DNA of 64,000 nt from an uncultured Rikenellaceae bacterium (GTDB lineage: Bacteria; Bacteroidota; Bacteroidia; Bacteroidales; Rikenellaceae): assembly GCA_944415565.1 (NCBI GenBank), contig CALYBQ010000001.1:50116-114115 (forward strand). Direction: 5' to 3'. The position numbers were made by a program, and so were the translations under genes. A model generated the notes under the pieces. It was given only the letters and a program-made list of their open reading frames with translations, was not told the DNA's origin and did no database searches. This document shows positions 26,694-35,747 of this stretch, piece by piece; within the stretch, counting starts at the first letter, position 1, and each line of letters begins with the position of its first letter.

Positions 26694-26788
26694 CAAACTG
26701 TAACATTTTGACCACGACAAGCATCATTTTGGCTAATATGACACAATGTTTTTCTGCACCGGTTCTTTTTTTTAACGTATTTGTTGCG

Positions 26789-26796
26789 TATCTTTG
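26789..26796 (+). promoter_or_regulatory. -7 box for the tonB cluster
   Basis: TATCTTTG on the plus strand, preceded by a T-run near the -33 position. Start near 26800 gives a leader of about 110 bases before the first TonB gene. Confidence 0.5.
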
Positions 26797-26909
26797 TATT
26801 GGAGAGTGTATCTCCACACTAAACGAACTAATTAAAAACAAAAATGATCCCGGTTCCGGACAGGCCATGTACGACCTGAAGCCAGTCCCGAACTATAAAA
26901 CTTAAATTT

Positions 26910-27638
26910 ATGGAAGCGAAGAAAACGCTTAAGGCCGATTTACAGAACAAGCGCCTTCTTTTTTTCGAGACAGGTATGGCATTCTCTCTACTTGTCGTCA
27001 TAGTCGCCTTTGCATGGAGCAAGAAGGAGATAGAAGAACCAGTGTATGGCATAGGCGGAGGCGGCATAGGCGGCCCAATCTCCGAAATAGTACCGGTTAC
27101 GAAAGAACCGCCTAAAGGAACTACGAGGCCACAACAGAAAGTACAGCAGAACGTGGACATCATCCGAATCGTTCTCGACGAAACGGAAATCGTAGAGGAG
27201 ATCGACTTCAACGAATTCGATGCTGATGCCGTATTCGCAGAAACTGCCGGCATCGGCGTACTCGGCGTAGGTGGTGACGGCGGTCCCGGCGGCGGTGGCG
27301 TATTCACCGGAGACGAGGTATTCGACGTCGTAGAAGACATGCCGAAGTTCCAAGGCAAGGATCCGAGTGCATTCATCACATGGGTACTTAGCAAGGTGGA
27401 ATATCCGCAGGCTGCCCGCGAGCGCAACATACAGGGTCGAGTATACGTATCTTACATCGTTGAAAAGGACGGAACATTATCAAATGTAGAGGCAGCTGCC
27501 GGCGCAGACCCGATTTTGGCGGCAGAGGCAATACGTATAGTGAAATCATCGCCCAGATGGACTCCGGGAAGGCAGAGAAATAAACCGGCAAGGGTAAAGA
27601 TGGCTATCCCGGTACTCTTCAAGATCAATTCGTTCTAA
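26910..27638 (+). CDS. Energy transducer TonB, paralogue 1
   Basis: 242 residues. TonB carries energy from the ExbB/ExbD motor to outer-membrane receptors. Layout: a short cytosolic start (LKADLQNKRLLFFE), one membrane helix (about 24-42), a spacer, an acidic/Gly-rich middle (GVGGDGGPGGGGVF) and a C-terminal domain (about 150-240) with FITWVLSKVEYPQAARERN, QGRVYVSYIVEKDGTLS and the end SSPRWTPGRQRNKPARV, as in other Bacteroidota TonB domains. There is no proline-rich linker. First of three tandem paralogues; the nearest motor genes are at 50.7-53.0 kb. Confidence 0.88.
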   Translation: MEAKKTLKADLQNKRLLFFETGMAFSLLVVIVAFAWSKKEIEEPVYGIGGGGIGGPISEIVPVTKEPPKGTTRPQQKVQQNVDIIRIVLDETEIVEEIDFNEFDADAVFAETAGIGVLGVGGDGGPGGGGVFTGDEVFDVVEDMPKFQGKDPSAFITWVLSKVEYPQAARERNIQGRVYVSYIVEKDGTLSNVEAAAGADPILAAEAIRIVKSSPRWTPGRQRNKPARVKMAIPVLFKINSF

Positions 27639-27729
27639 CCGAGGGAGAGGTACTAAAATTATTTTAATACTCGCGGCAGTCTCCTCTTTTCAGGTGCAAA
27701 GAAAATGCTAACCACTAAAACATACCGTT

Positions 27730-28443
27730 ATGGATCTCAAGAAATCATTACAGGCCGATTTACAGAACAAGCGCCTTGTTTTTTTCGAGGCGGGTATGGC
27801 ATTTGCATTACTTGCCGTCATAGGAGCCTTCATATGGAATAAGGCTGAGATAGAAGAGATTGTCTTTGATCCTGCTCAAGGCCACGGAGGAGCTATTTCC
27901 GAGATAATACCGGTTACGAAAGAGCCCCTCCAAGGTAATACGATGCCGCAGCAAAAAGTGCAACCGAGCGTTGACTTTTTCGAGATTGTCAAATCCGAGA
28001 CAGAAATCTTGGAAGAGATCAATTTTAACGAGTTCACTACCGATGCGATATTTGCAGACGCAAATGTAGGACCATTCGGAATAGAAGGCGCCCCTAACGG
28101 TGGCGAAGGTCTATTCTCCGGCGACGAGGTATTCAACGTCGTGGAAGAGATGCCGAAATTTATGGGCAAAGATCCGAGTGCGTTTATTACATGGGTACTC
28201 GGCAAAGTCGAATATCCGCGTACAGCAATTGAACGCAACATACAGGGACGCGTCATGGTGTCTTACATAGTAGAAAAAGACGGAACGCTGTCCAACATTG
28301 AAGCTATGCCGGGTGCAGATCCTATTCTGGCCGAAGCTGCGATACGTGCCGTGAAAGCGTCACCCAAATGGACGCCGGGGAAACAAGGCAGAAAACCTGC
28401 GAGGGTAAAGATGACCATCCCTGTATTATTCAAGATCAATTAA
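27730..28443 (+). CDS. Energy transducer TonB, paralogue 2
   Basis: 237 residues, the closest relative of the gene before it along its whole length: LQADLQNKRLVFFEAGMAF with the same helix, SEIIPVTKEP, GDEVFNVVEEMPKFMGKDP, and C-terminal FITWVLGKVEYPRTAIERN through SPKWTPGKQGRKPARVK. This is clearly a tandem duplication. It lies 91 bases downstream of paralogue 1 with no terminator between, so cotranscription is likely. The middle spacer is shorter in glycine and differs most, which may mean different receptor reach or partners. Confidence 0.88.
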   Translation: MDLKKSLQADLQNKRLVFFEAGMAFALLAVIGAFIWNKAEIEEIVFDPAQGHGGAISEIIPVTKEPLQGNTMPQQKVQPSVDFFEIVKSETEILEEINFNEFTTDAIFADANVGPFGIEGAPNGGEGLFSGDEVFNVVEEMPKFMGKDPSAFITWVLGKVEYPRTAIERNIQGRVMVSYIVEKDGTLSNIEAMPGADPILAEAAIRAVKASPKWTPGKQGRKPARVKMTIPVLFKIN

Positions 28444-28529
28444 CTGCCCTAAAGCAAGAAAACTACCTAACGCAACCACCTTAAAACCTAAAAAAAGCGG
28501 ACGAAAGACAAAGAAAAAAGACAACCATA

Positions 28530-29228
28530 ATGGAGCTCAAGAAATCCCCGCAGGCAGATTTGCAAAACAAGCGGCTATTGTTCTTCGAAATAGGACTTTT
28601 AGTATCGTTATTATCGCTGGTTATCGCATTCGGCTGGGGGGGACATAATAAAGAGCCTATGCTCACAAACTTCGTTCCTGACGAACCGGATGCCATCGAA
28701 GAGATTATCCCGGTAACACGCCAGGAACGTCGTATGCCGACTCCGCCGAAACGACAACAGCAGATTCAGATAGTCTCGGAAATCCTCCAGATCGTGAAGG
28801 ACGAAACGGAGATACTCACAGAGGTAAAGTTCGAAGAGTTCGAGGAAGCGCCTATCAGCATAGAGATACCGGGCAGTAAAGTCGAAGAAACCGTAGATTT
28901 CGGCAATGAGATTTACTTGAAAGTAGAACAGGAGCCGAAGTTCATGGGCCGCAGTTGGGAATCGTTCCATTATTGGGTATTAAGACAGGTCAAGTATCCC
29001 AAAGCCGCTGAAAAGAACAAAATACAGGGAACTGTAAAAATACAGTTCGTAATAGAAAAAGACGGTTCAATATCTAATGTAGAGGTCACCGAATCTCCGA
29101 GCCCGATACTGAGCGAGGAAGCGCTGAGAGTAGTCAAATTGTCGTCGACGCATTGGACTCCCGGCAAGCAGAGAAATACACCGGTCAGGATGCGTATGGA
29201 GGTACCGATAGATTTCAGTTTAGAGTAA
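28530..29228 (+). CDS. Energy transducer TonB, paralogue 3
   Basis: 232 residues, the most divergent of the three. The start LKKSPQADLQNKRLLFFEIG and helix are conserved, but the spacer is Arg/Gln-rich (QERRMPTPPKRQQQIQ) and not Gly-rich. The C-terminal domain reads FHYWVLRQVKYPKAAEKNK, QGTVKIQFVIEKDGSIS and THWTPGKQRNTPVRMRM. It sits 86 bases after paralogue 2. A weak hairpin (about 29253-29276) followed by T-rich sequence may end the trio before hflX. Confidence 0.87.
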   Translation: MELKKSPQADLQNKRLLFFEIGLLVSLLSLVIAFGWGGHNKEPMLTNFVPDEPDAIEEIIPVTRQERRMPTPPKRQQQIQIVSEILQIVKDETEILTEVKFEEFEEAPISIEIPGSKVEETVDFGNEIYLKVEQEPKFMGRSWESFHYWVLRQVKYPKAAEKNKIQGTVKIQFVIEKDGSISNVEVTESPSPILSEEALRVVKLSSTHWTPGKQRNTPVRMRMEVPIDFSLE

Positions 29229-29307
29229 TAATGCAATAATCACGATAACAAAGGTCGCATCAATTTTGGGGGGCCTTTATTATTCGCATGACAAAAGAAA
29301 AAAACAC

Positions 29308-30510
29308 ATGACAGAAGATAAGAAAGAGACTACGATAAAAGAGCGGGAAACGGCCGTACTGGCATCAGTCATACGCGACAAGCAGGACGAGTTGCAGGTC
29401 ACGGAATATCTGGACGAACTCGAATTCCTCGCCGAAACCGCCGGAATAGAATCAGTTAAACGCTTCACCCAAAAACTGTCTACCCCGAGTTCGCGGCTAT
29501 ACATGGGGCCGGGCAAGATAGCGGAGATAGCCGCATATATCGAAGAGAACGAGATAGACACCGTGATTTTCGACGACGAGCTCTCTCCATCGCAAACACG
29601 CAACATAGAAAAGGAGTTGAAATGTCGGCTATTGGACAGGACTAGCCTGATTCTCAACATCTTCGTACAACGCGCACAGACCGCCTATGCCAAAACTCAG
29701 GTTCAACTCGCACAATACGAATACATGCTGCCTCGCCTCACGGGTATGTGGACCCACCTCGAGAGGCAGCGAGGAGGAACGGGGACGCGCGGAGGTGCTG
29801 GTGAACGGGAGATAGAAACCGACCGACGAGTGATCCGCAACAGGATAAGCAAGCTCAAGGAGGATCTGAAAAAGATAGACCGCCAGATGGCCGTGCAACG
29901 CTCCAACCGCGGAAGTATGGTGAGGGTATCGCTTGTGGGCTACACTAACGTCGGCAAATCGACAATCATGAACCTCATCAGCAAAAGTGAGGTTTTCGCC
30001 GAAAACAAACTGTTCGCAACACTCGACACAACGGTACGCAAGGTAGTCCTCGACAACCTGCCGTTCCTTCTGTCGGACACGGTAGGCTTCATCCGCAAAT
30101 TGCCGACACAGCTCGTGGAGTCGTTCAAATCCACACTCGACGAGGTTCGCGAAGCCGATCTGCTGCTACACGTAGTGGACATATCCCACCCCGGATTTGA
30201 AGACCAGATAGCTGTCGTAAAGCAAACGCTTCAGGAGATCGGAGCCGGCGAGAAGCCCGTATTCATGGTATTCAACAAAATAGACGCCTACTCCCACGTA
30301 CCCAAGGACGAGGACGACCTGACGCCTGCGACAAAAGAGAATATGACACTTGACGAGTTGCGTAGAAGTTGGATGGGCAAACTCGACACTCCGTGCATCT
30401 TCATATCGGCCAAGGATAAGACAAATATCGAGAAACTTCGCCGCAACCTATATACGATGGTGAGGGAAATACACTCTGGGCGCTATCCTTTCAACAATTT
30501 CCTCTATTAA
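29308..30510 (+). CDS. hflX: GTPase HflX (ribosome-associated)
   Basis: 400 residues. HflX is a GTPase that splits stalled or hibernating 70S ribosomes. The N-terminal half (about 1-190) has the HflX-specific fold (GPGKIAEIAAYIEENEID, DDELSPSQTRNIEKEL, DRTSLILNIFVQRA), a Glu/Arg-rich coiled coil (about 150-185), then the G domain: G1 GYTNVGKST, G3 DTVGFI, G4 NKID and G5 ISAKD. The ATG at 29308 is preferred; a longer frame back to 29266 runs into the terminator-like hairpin after the TonB genes. Confidence 0.93.
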   Translation: MTEDKKETTIKERETAVLASVIRDKQDELQVTEYLDELEFLAETAGIESVKRFTQKLSTPSSRLYMGPGKIAEIAAYIEENEIDTVIFDDELSPSQTRNIEKELKCRLLDRTSLILNIFVQRAQTAYAKTQVQLAQYEYMLPRLTGMWTHLERQRGGTGTRGGAGEREIETDRRVIRNRISKLKEDLKKIDRQMAVQRSNRGSMVRVSLVGYTNVGKSTIMNLISKSEVFAENKLFATLDTTVRKVVLDNLPFLLSDTVGFIRKLPTQLVESFKSTLDEVREADLLLHVVDISHPGFEDQIAVVKQTLQEIGAGEKPVFMVFNKIDAYSHVPKDEDDLTPATKENMTLDELRRSWMGKLDTPCIFISAKDKTNIEKLRRNLYTMVREIHSGRYPFNNFLY

Positions 30511-30536
30511 GACGAGGTTTTTGGAGCGGAATTTCG

Positions 30537-30544
30537 TACCTTTA
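30537..30544 (+). promoter_or_regulatory. -7 box for upp
   Basis: TACCTTTA (one change from TAnnTTTG), start near 30548, leader about 20 bases. A TTTTTGG run lies upstream but at shorter than standard spacing. Confidence 0.4.
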
Positions 30545-30567
30545 AGAAAATATAACATCGGAAATAT

Positions 30568-31221
30568 ATGCTGAACATACTCGAAAAACAAAACACCATC
30601 CTGAACCGGTTCATCGCCGAGATGCGCGATGTTAACATCCAGAGCGACTCAATGCGCTTCAGAACCAATCTGGAACGTTGCGGCGAGGTGATGGCATACG
30701 AGATCAGCAAAGTACTGACATACAACGCCAGTATGGTCGAAACACCTCTCGGCGAGGCAGAAGTCATGTTGCCGCAGGAGGAGATTGTCATAGCGACCAT
30801 CCTGCGCGCAGGCATACCTTATCACAACGGGTTCCTGCGATTTTTCGACAATGCACAGAGCGCTTTCGTTTCGGCATACCGCAAATATAGCAAAGACGGA
30901 ACATTCAATGTCAAAGTAGAATACATATCGAGCTGCAATCTCGAAGGCAAGACACTCATACTCGTCGATCCGATGTTGGCTACTGGAACATCGCTCGTAC
31001 TGACCTACAAAGCATTGCTCGAAAAAGGCGGAAAACCGGCGCATACCCATGTAGCATCCATAATAGCGAGCGAAGAGGGAATAGACTACGCAGCACGGCA
31101 CATGCCGAAGAAGCAAACCACAATATGGTGCGGAACCGTCGATCAAGAATTGACGGTAAAGTCCTATATTGTCCCCGGACTCGGCGATGCCGGCGACTTG
31201 GCATACGGCGATAAGTTGTAG
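30568..31221 (+). CDS. upp: Uracil phosphoribosyltransferase
   Basis: 217 residues. It makes UMP from uracil and PRPP in pyrimidine salvage. Motifs: TILRAGIPYHNGFLRFFD (uracil/PRPP side), the PRPP loop LILVDPMLATGTSLVLTY near residue 130, and the C-terminal GLGDAGDLAYGDKL, the uracil-binding end typical of UPRT. Length is standard. A strong terminator follows at 31238-31276, so it ends its transcript. Confidence 0.95.
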   Translation: MLNILEKQNTILNRFIAEMRDVNIQSDSMRFRTNLERCGEVMAYEISKVLTYNASMVETPLGEAEVMLPQEEIVIATILRAGIPYHNGFLRFFDNAQSAFVSAYRKYSKDGTFNVKVEYISSCNLEGKTLILVDPMLATGTSLVLTYKALLEKGGKPAHTHVASIIASEEGIDYAARHMPKKQTTIWCGTVDQELTVKSYIVPGLGDAGDLAYGDKL

Positions 31222-31237
31222 CAATCCTATTATCACA

Positions 31238-31276
31238 CACATACGAGCCTTCCAAATACCGGTTGGCTCGTATGTG
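31238..31276 (+). terminator. Intrinsic terminator of upp
   Basis: A perfect 12-bp stem (31238-31249 with 31265-31276) with a 15-base loop, followed by ATTTTAT. Confidence 0.85.
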
Positions 31277-31590
31277 ATTTTATCTCAGCTCACTACGAGC
31301 AGATAGGGGTCGTAATGTATGTTTTACAGGGGATAATCTCCTTAGAAAACACAAGTTGACAACGAAATATTATCGTTAACCTCTGTGTAATGCGCGGTTG
31401 CCGAAAACATTATATTCCCAATCCTGCCACCTGCGAGACTAATATATGAGAAAGCCTAATCATTGGCTATTCTATATACAATATTTCCATACCCCGCTCG
31501 CGACAACCTCACCCATAATTACCATCTGTTTTCAAATTTCGACATAACTATATATCTTAGAAAAGGGCCCCAATATATTCTCAAACAAAA
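31277..31590. other. Intergenic stretch without a supported gene
   Basis: An A/T-rich gap between two convergent terminators (upp and kdsD). Short frames here have no conserved sequence, RBS or codon bias. I see no repeat, RNA gene or promoter that I can support. Confidence 0.5.
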
Positions 31591-31624
31591 AATAGGCGGC
31601 TCACAGAAACGTGAACCGCCTATT
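31591..31624 (-). terminator. Intrinsic terminator of kdsD
   Basis: A 14-bp stem with one mismatch (31591-31604 with 31611-31624) and a 6-base loop, followed on the minus strand by TTTTGTTTG. Confidence 0.9.
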
Positions 31625-31656
31625 AATCTATACTCGCAAACTCTTTCCCCTCTATC

Positions 31657-32625
31657 CTATCCCTCAGCGATATTATCCAGCATCATATCGTATAGTTCCA
31701 CAATTCCGGCAAGACCGCCGTCCTCATTCACCACAACAAGGGAATGTATCTTATATTGACGCATTATCTCCTCTGCCTCGGTAATACGTGCGCCCGCCGA
31801 AACGGTCTTGGGAGTCCGGGTCATCACCTCGGCAGCCGTAACGTTAAAGAACGCATCGCGGTATTTCTGCATAGCACGCCGCACATCTCCATCAGATACG
31901 AGCCCCGCTATACGGCCATCTTCCATTATTACGGCCACTCCCATACGCGCCTTGCTTATCTCGATGATAACATCGCTGAGCTTCGTTTGCGGAGACGCCA
32001 ACGCCAGATTATCAGAGCGCATCACATCGCCGACACGAGTTATAAGGCGGCGGCCTATGGTCCCACCTGGATGAAAACGTGCGAAATCCTCCTTACGGAA
32101 ACCACGCTCGTTTATCAGTGCAATCGCGAGGGCGTCACCCATAGCAAGCGTAGCCGTCGTAGACGACGTCGGCGCCAAGCTCATCGGACAGGCCTCCTCC
32201 TTCACTGAGATATTCAAATGATAATCAGCATTGCGGGCGAGAGCCGAATCCGGATTCCCGCTCATGGCTATGAGCATATTACCGTTCTCCTGAAGGAACG
32301 GAATAAGCCTCAATATCTCGTCAGTCTGACCCGAATTGGAGATTCCGAGAATGATGTCTCCTTTGGAGATCATGCCCAAATCGCCGTGATAAGCGTCTGC
32401 CGGGTGCATGAAGAACGCCGGAGTACCCGTACTGGCCAACGTCGCCGCGATCTTGCGGCCTATCAACCCGCTCTTTCCCATGCCGGTGACGATAAGTTTC
32501 CCCTTACATTTCACTATTTCGAGCACAGCCTGTTCGAAATCCGGGGTAAGCTGCCCCTCCAGATCCGCTATCGCCTGCGATTCCATACGAAACGTATGCT
32601 TCGCACTCTCAATTATCGAACTCAT
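31657..32625 (-). CDS. kdsD: Arabinose-5-phosphate isomerase (KpsF/GutQ family)
   Basis: 322 residues. It converts ribulose-5-P to arabinose-5-P, the first step to Kdo. A SIS domain (about 35-180: IVTGMGKSGLIGRKIAATLA, GDIILGISNSGQTDE, a His in the PADAYHGDLG segment) is followed by two CBS domains (about 205-260 and 270-322; MRSDNLALASPQTKLSDVI). It overlaps kdsA as ATGA, so the two enzymes of Kdo-8-P synthesis are made together. A terminator follows. Confidence 0.93.
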   Translation of the reverse strand: MSSIIESAKHTFRMESQAIADLEGQLTPDFEQAVLEIVKCKGKLIVTGMGKSGLIGRKIAATLASTGTPAFFMHPADAYHGDLGMISKGDIILGISNSGQTDEILRLIPFLQENGNMLIAMSGNPDSALARNADYHLNISVKEEACPMSLAPTSSTTATLAMGDALAIALINERGFRKEDFARFHPGGTIGRRLITRVGDVMRSDNLALASPQTKLSDVIIEISKARMGVAVIMEDGRIAGLVSDGDVRRAMQKYRDAFFNVTAAEVMTRTPKTVSAGARITEAEEIMRQYKIHSLVVVNEDGGLAGIVELYDMMLDNIAEG

Positions 32626-33386
32626 AGCAACGATGTTATAACGTTTTCAAGATCGGCAAGCGCAAGCATGTTAGGCCCGTCGCTAAGCCCTTTGTCCGGC
32701 TCGGGGTGCACCTCGAAGAAATATCCGTTAGCCCCGAAAGCCTTTGCCGCAAGTGCCATCGATGGTACGAACTCACGGTTTCCGCCTGTCTTACCTCCGG
32801 CCGCACCGGGACGCTGCACGGAATGTGTGCAATCCATAATCACACGAGGCGAGATCTTCTTCATATCCGGAATATTGCGGAAATCAACGACGAGGTTGTT
32901 GTACCCGAAACTATTTCCGCGCTCGGTAAGCCACACGTTCGGATTTCCGCTCCCGACGACCTTATCGGCCGGATATTTCATATCCTCCCCCGAAAGGAAC
33001 TGAGCCTTTTTGATGTTCACAACCTTACCGGTATTTGCCGTAGCTATGAGCAAATCCGTCTGACGGCATAGGAAAGCCGGGATCTGGATCACATCGACCA
33101 CCTCTCCAGCCGGAGCGGCCTGCACACTTTCATGTATGTCGGTCGTCAACGGAAGGCCGTATTTCACCCCCACATCAGCGAGCATCTGCAACCCTTTTTC
33201 AAGGCCGGGACCACGGAAAGAGGTGAGTGACGTCCTGTTTGCCTTATCGAACGAAGCCTTGAATATGATTTGAATGCCCAATTTATCGCGCAGCCGCACC
33301 AATTCACGCGCAACCTCGTCGAGTAGGTCTGCACACTCTATCACGCACGGTCCCGCGATAAAAACAGGTTTATTTGAATCGAACAT
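32622..33386 (-). CDS. kdsA: 3-deoxy-8-phosphooctulonate synthase (Kdo-8-P synthase)
   Basis: 254 residues. It condenses arabinose-5-P with phosphoenolpyruvate to Kdo-8-P, for the inner core of lipopolysaccharide. Motifs: FIAGPCVIECADLL, FKASFDKANRTS, SFRGPGLEKGL, TDIHE, QIPAFLCRQTDLL, NVWLTERGNSFGYNNLVVD and DCTHSVQRPG, followed by the FEVHPEPDKGLSDGPNML metal and substrate segment. Own -7 box (TACCTTTG, 33403-33410) gives a leader of about 13 bases. Its stop overlaps the kdsD start. Confidence 0.96.
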   Translation of the reverse strand: MFDSNKPVFIAGPCVIECADLLDEVARELVRLRDKLGIQIIFKASFDKANRTSLTSFRGPGLEKGLQMLADVGVKYGLPLTTDIHESVQAAPAGEVVDVIQIPAFLCRQTDLLIATANTGKVVNIKKAQFLSGEDMKYPADKVVGSGNPNVWLTERGNSFGYNNLVVDFRNIPDMKKISPRVIMDCTHSVQRPGAAGGKTGGNREFVPSMALAAKAFGANGYFFEVHPEPDKGLSDGPNMLALADLENVITSLL

Positions 33387-33402
33387 TACGATTAATTTTT
33401 CT

Positions 33403-33410
33403 CAAAGGTA
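33403..33410 (-). promoter_or_regulatory. -7 box for kdsA-kdsD
   Basis: TACCTTTG on the minus strand in the 28-base gap between the NrnA-like gene and kdsA; start near 33399. Confidence 0.55.
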
Positions 33411-33414
33411 ATAA

Positions 33415-34485
33415 TTATCCGGGAAATTCGGTAGTCTGCCGCGGGCTGCTCTCCACCGATACCCCTTCTCCAAAATATTCCAAGGCCGAACGTCTGAAAT
33501 GTGCAATCGTCTCGGCCATAGACATGAACGACTTACCTCCCGAAGCGTTCTTATGCCCACCGCCGTCGAAATATTTATTGGCGAATTTACTCACATCGAC
33601 ATCTCCACGCGAACGGAGCGATATGCGGATAAACTTCTTATTCTCTATAAATGAAGCCGATACATCGAGCGTCCTCACGGTCAGTGGGAAATTGACAAAC
33701 CCCTCGCTGTCACCCGGCTGAAACCTGAACCTACGCAACTCGCTCTCTTTTAGCGCAATATATGCCACCCCAACGTCACCGGCTCTGAAAGTCTCCATCT
33801 TGTTGAGTGCGAATCCGAGTAACCTGAGCCTGTCTTCCGTAAAGCTGTTGTAGACATTGGAATGTATCGCCGCCACGTCCACACCTTTCTCTACCAGCGA
33901 CGCCACAGCGCGAAACAGTTCGGGAGTAAGGTTACTGAAAGCAAAGTTACCCGTATCGGTCATCATACCCACATAGAGGTTCTCCCCCATCCGTTTCGTA
34001 ATAGCCGTAGTGCCTTCGAGCTGCTCGATAAGCTCGTACACTAAGAACGAGGTCGAGGAGCTGTCCGGATATGAAAAGATAAGATCGAAGCCTGCGGAAG
34101 GGTTCAAATGATGGTCTATAAGTACGACTTGGGCGGTTTCGTTATCCTTTATCGCATCGGAAAGGCGTTCGAGCCGGGTTATCTGGTTGAAATCGAGACA
34201 GAATATGATCTCGGCTTCACTAATCTTCTGTGCGGTTGATCCGTCCTCGTCGTACTTGAATATCTTCAATTGCTCTATACCCGGCATCCAGTCGAGAAAG
34301 CTCGGATAACGGTTGGGAACGACACACGTAACATCGTGCCCCTTGCTTTCGAGCAACTCACCCCATGCCAACGAAGAGCCTATCGCGTCCCCGTCCGGAT
34401 TCGTATGCGTAACTATGACTATTCGGCGCGGCCCCGAATCAATCAGCTCACGCAATTTATTGGCTTTATCAGTCCCTATTTTCAT
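33415..34485 (-). CDS. DHH/DHHA1-family phosphoesterase (NrnA-like oligoribonuclease/PAP phosphatase)
   Basis: 356 residues. The DHH domain (about 1-190) shows THTNPDGDAIGSSLAW, CLDFNQITRL, VLIDHHLNPSAG (the DHH triad) and GMMTDTGNF; a DHHA1 domain (about 240-350) ends in FDGGGHKNASGG. NrnA enzymes degrade short RNA fragments and dephosphorylate 3'-phosphoadenosine 5'-phosphate; which is main here is not visible. The ATG at 34485 is chosen over a start three codons upstream. A possible -7 box TATCTTTA lies at 34530-34537. Confidence 0.85.
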   Translation of the reverse strand: MKIGTDKANKLRELIDSGPRRIVIVTHTNPDGDAIGSSLAWGELLESKGHDVTCVVPNRYPSFLDWMPGIEQLKIFKYDEDGSTAQKISEAEIIFCLDFNQITRLERLSDAIKDNETAQVVLIDHHLNPSAGFDLIFSYPDSSSTSFLVYELIEQLEGTTAITKRMGENLYVGMMTDTGNFAFSNLTPELFRAVASLVEKGVDVAAIHSNVYNSFTEDRLRLLGFALNKMETFRAGDVGVAYIALKESELRRFRFQPGDSEGFVNFPLTVRTLDVSASFIENKKFIRISLRSRGDVDVSKFANKYFDGGGHKNASGGKSFMSMAETIAHFRRSALEYFGEGVSVESSPRQTTEFPG

Positions 34486-34546
34486 CCTGCACAAATTATT
34501 TTATAATGAAAGCCCCTGTGTAGACTTAATAAAGATACGAAAAAAG

Positions 34547-34568
34547 GCCCTCACACAGCTTACAGGGC
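34547..34568 (-). terminator. Probable terminator of deoC
   Basis: A short GCCCT/AGGGC stem (34547-34551 with 34564-34568) is followed on the minus strand by a T-run and then CGTATC. It is 150 bases past the deoC stop; the gap itself shows no gene. Confidence 0.5.
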
Positions 34569-34717
34569 ACATATTTTTTCTGACATGAAGCCATTTATTC
34601 CCACACTACCGACTTCCGTACTAAATTCCACCCCAAATGCCAGCAACATCTCACAATCCGGCAAACGGACGACAGTACTACCGAACAACAGTCTCTTCAG
34701 GGAAACGAGCCTTATGA

Positions 34718-35596
34718 TTAATAGTACTTTACAGAGGCCCCCATGATAGCTGACAGAAGATTATTGGCTGCCGAACTGGCTCCGATACGGAAAAGTTCGG
34801 GATTCAACCACTCTGCCCCCAACACGGTCTCAACAATACTATAATATAATGCCACGTCATTAGCGGTGCGGATACCACCGGCCGCCTTAAATCCTACCTT
34901 TTTGCCTGTCGCCTTGAAGTAATCTGATATAGCCCCGCAGATAACAGCGGCAGTCTCGGGCGTAGCTGCAACCGAAACCTTACCAGTAGAGGTCTTCACA
35001 AAATCTGCACCGGCCAGCATAGCGGTCAACGCAGCCATACGCATCGTCCCATAATCAGGAAGCATACCCGATTCGATGATAACCTTCATCACAATATCAT
35101 CCCCTACCTCTTCCCTTATAAGCTCCAACTCGCTACCGGCCTTATCGAACTCGCCCGTCAGCACTTCGCCAACGTTCATCACAATATCTATCTCGTCCGC
35201 ACCGTTCTCCACAGCCATCGCGGCTTCCAGCATCTTCACCTCCAAGAATGTCTGTGACGACGGAAACCCTCCGACAACGCTGGCAATACATATATCGGAA
35301 TCGCCGAGTTCAACCCCGACAGTTTCAACGAACGACGGGTATACGCAAACAGACGCCACATCGGGAACATCAGTAAATTCACCTCTTTGCGCTGCGACTT
35401 TCCGCGCAAGCTCCGCAATGGATTTCTGCGAATCGGAAGCCTCCAACGATGTAAGATCAATACACGAATAACAGCGTTTCAGCACATCCGGCGACACGTT
35501 ATTTCCGACCATACTTTGCGCTTTCGCAACAATGGCAGCCACATCATCCTTTCCGGGTGCACACCCATATATTTTCAACATTTCAGCGTATTCCAT
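34718..35596 (-). CDS. deoC: Deoxyribose-phosphate aldolase
   Basis: 292 residues. It cleaves 2-deoxyribose-5-P to glyceraldehyde-3-P and acetaldehyde in nucleoside salvage. Motifs: ASVCVYPSFV, NGADEIDIVMNVGEV (proton relay Asp), VIIESGML (Lys region) and GADFVKTSTGKVS (the Schiff-base lysine), ending with KVGFKAAGGIRTANDVALYY. The ATG at 35596 (MEYAEMLKIYG) is chosen because the upstream frame extension is not conserved. Normal length for the longer DeoC type. Confidence 0.93.
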   Translation of the reverse strand: MEYAEMLKIYGCAPGKDDVAAIVAKAQSMVGNNVSPDVLKRCYSCIDLTSLEASDSQKSIAELARKVAAQRGEFTDVPDVASVCVYPSFVETVGVELGDSDICIASVVGGFPSSQTFLEVKMLEAAMAVENGADEIDIVMNVGEVLTGEFDKAGSELELIREEVGDDIVMKVIIESGMLPDYGTMRMAALTAMLAGADFVKTSTGKVSVAATPETAAVICGAISDYFKATGKKVGFKAAGGIRTANDVALYYSIVETVLGAEWLNPELFRIGASSAANNLLSAIMGASVKYY

Positions 35597-35692
35597 CGTC
35601 TTCAGATTTATGTTCCGCAAGATAGCGATTTTTTGCGAAAGCACTTACTGCGGTCAGCCCACGAATTGAAAACAAACAGTAAAGCAAAACAA

Positions 35693-35720
35693 TAAGGGCC
35701 CCTCAATCGAGGGGCCCTTA
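35693..35720 (-). terminator. Strong intrinsic terminator of the OmpA-TPR gene
   Basis: A perfect 12-bp GC-rich stem (35693-35704 with 35709-35720) with a 4-base loop, followed on the minus strand by TTGTTTTG. Confidence 0.92.
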
Positions 35721-35747
35721 CTCTATTTATCGAATAACCTTTCGCGA

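Noticed and set aside
26708..26905. 65-codon frame before the first TonB gene
   Set aside because: It spans the -7 box at 26789, so it could not be wholly transcribed from that promoter, and has no family match.
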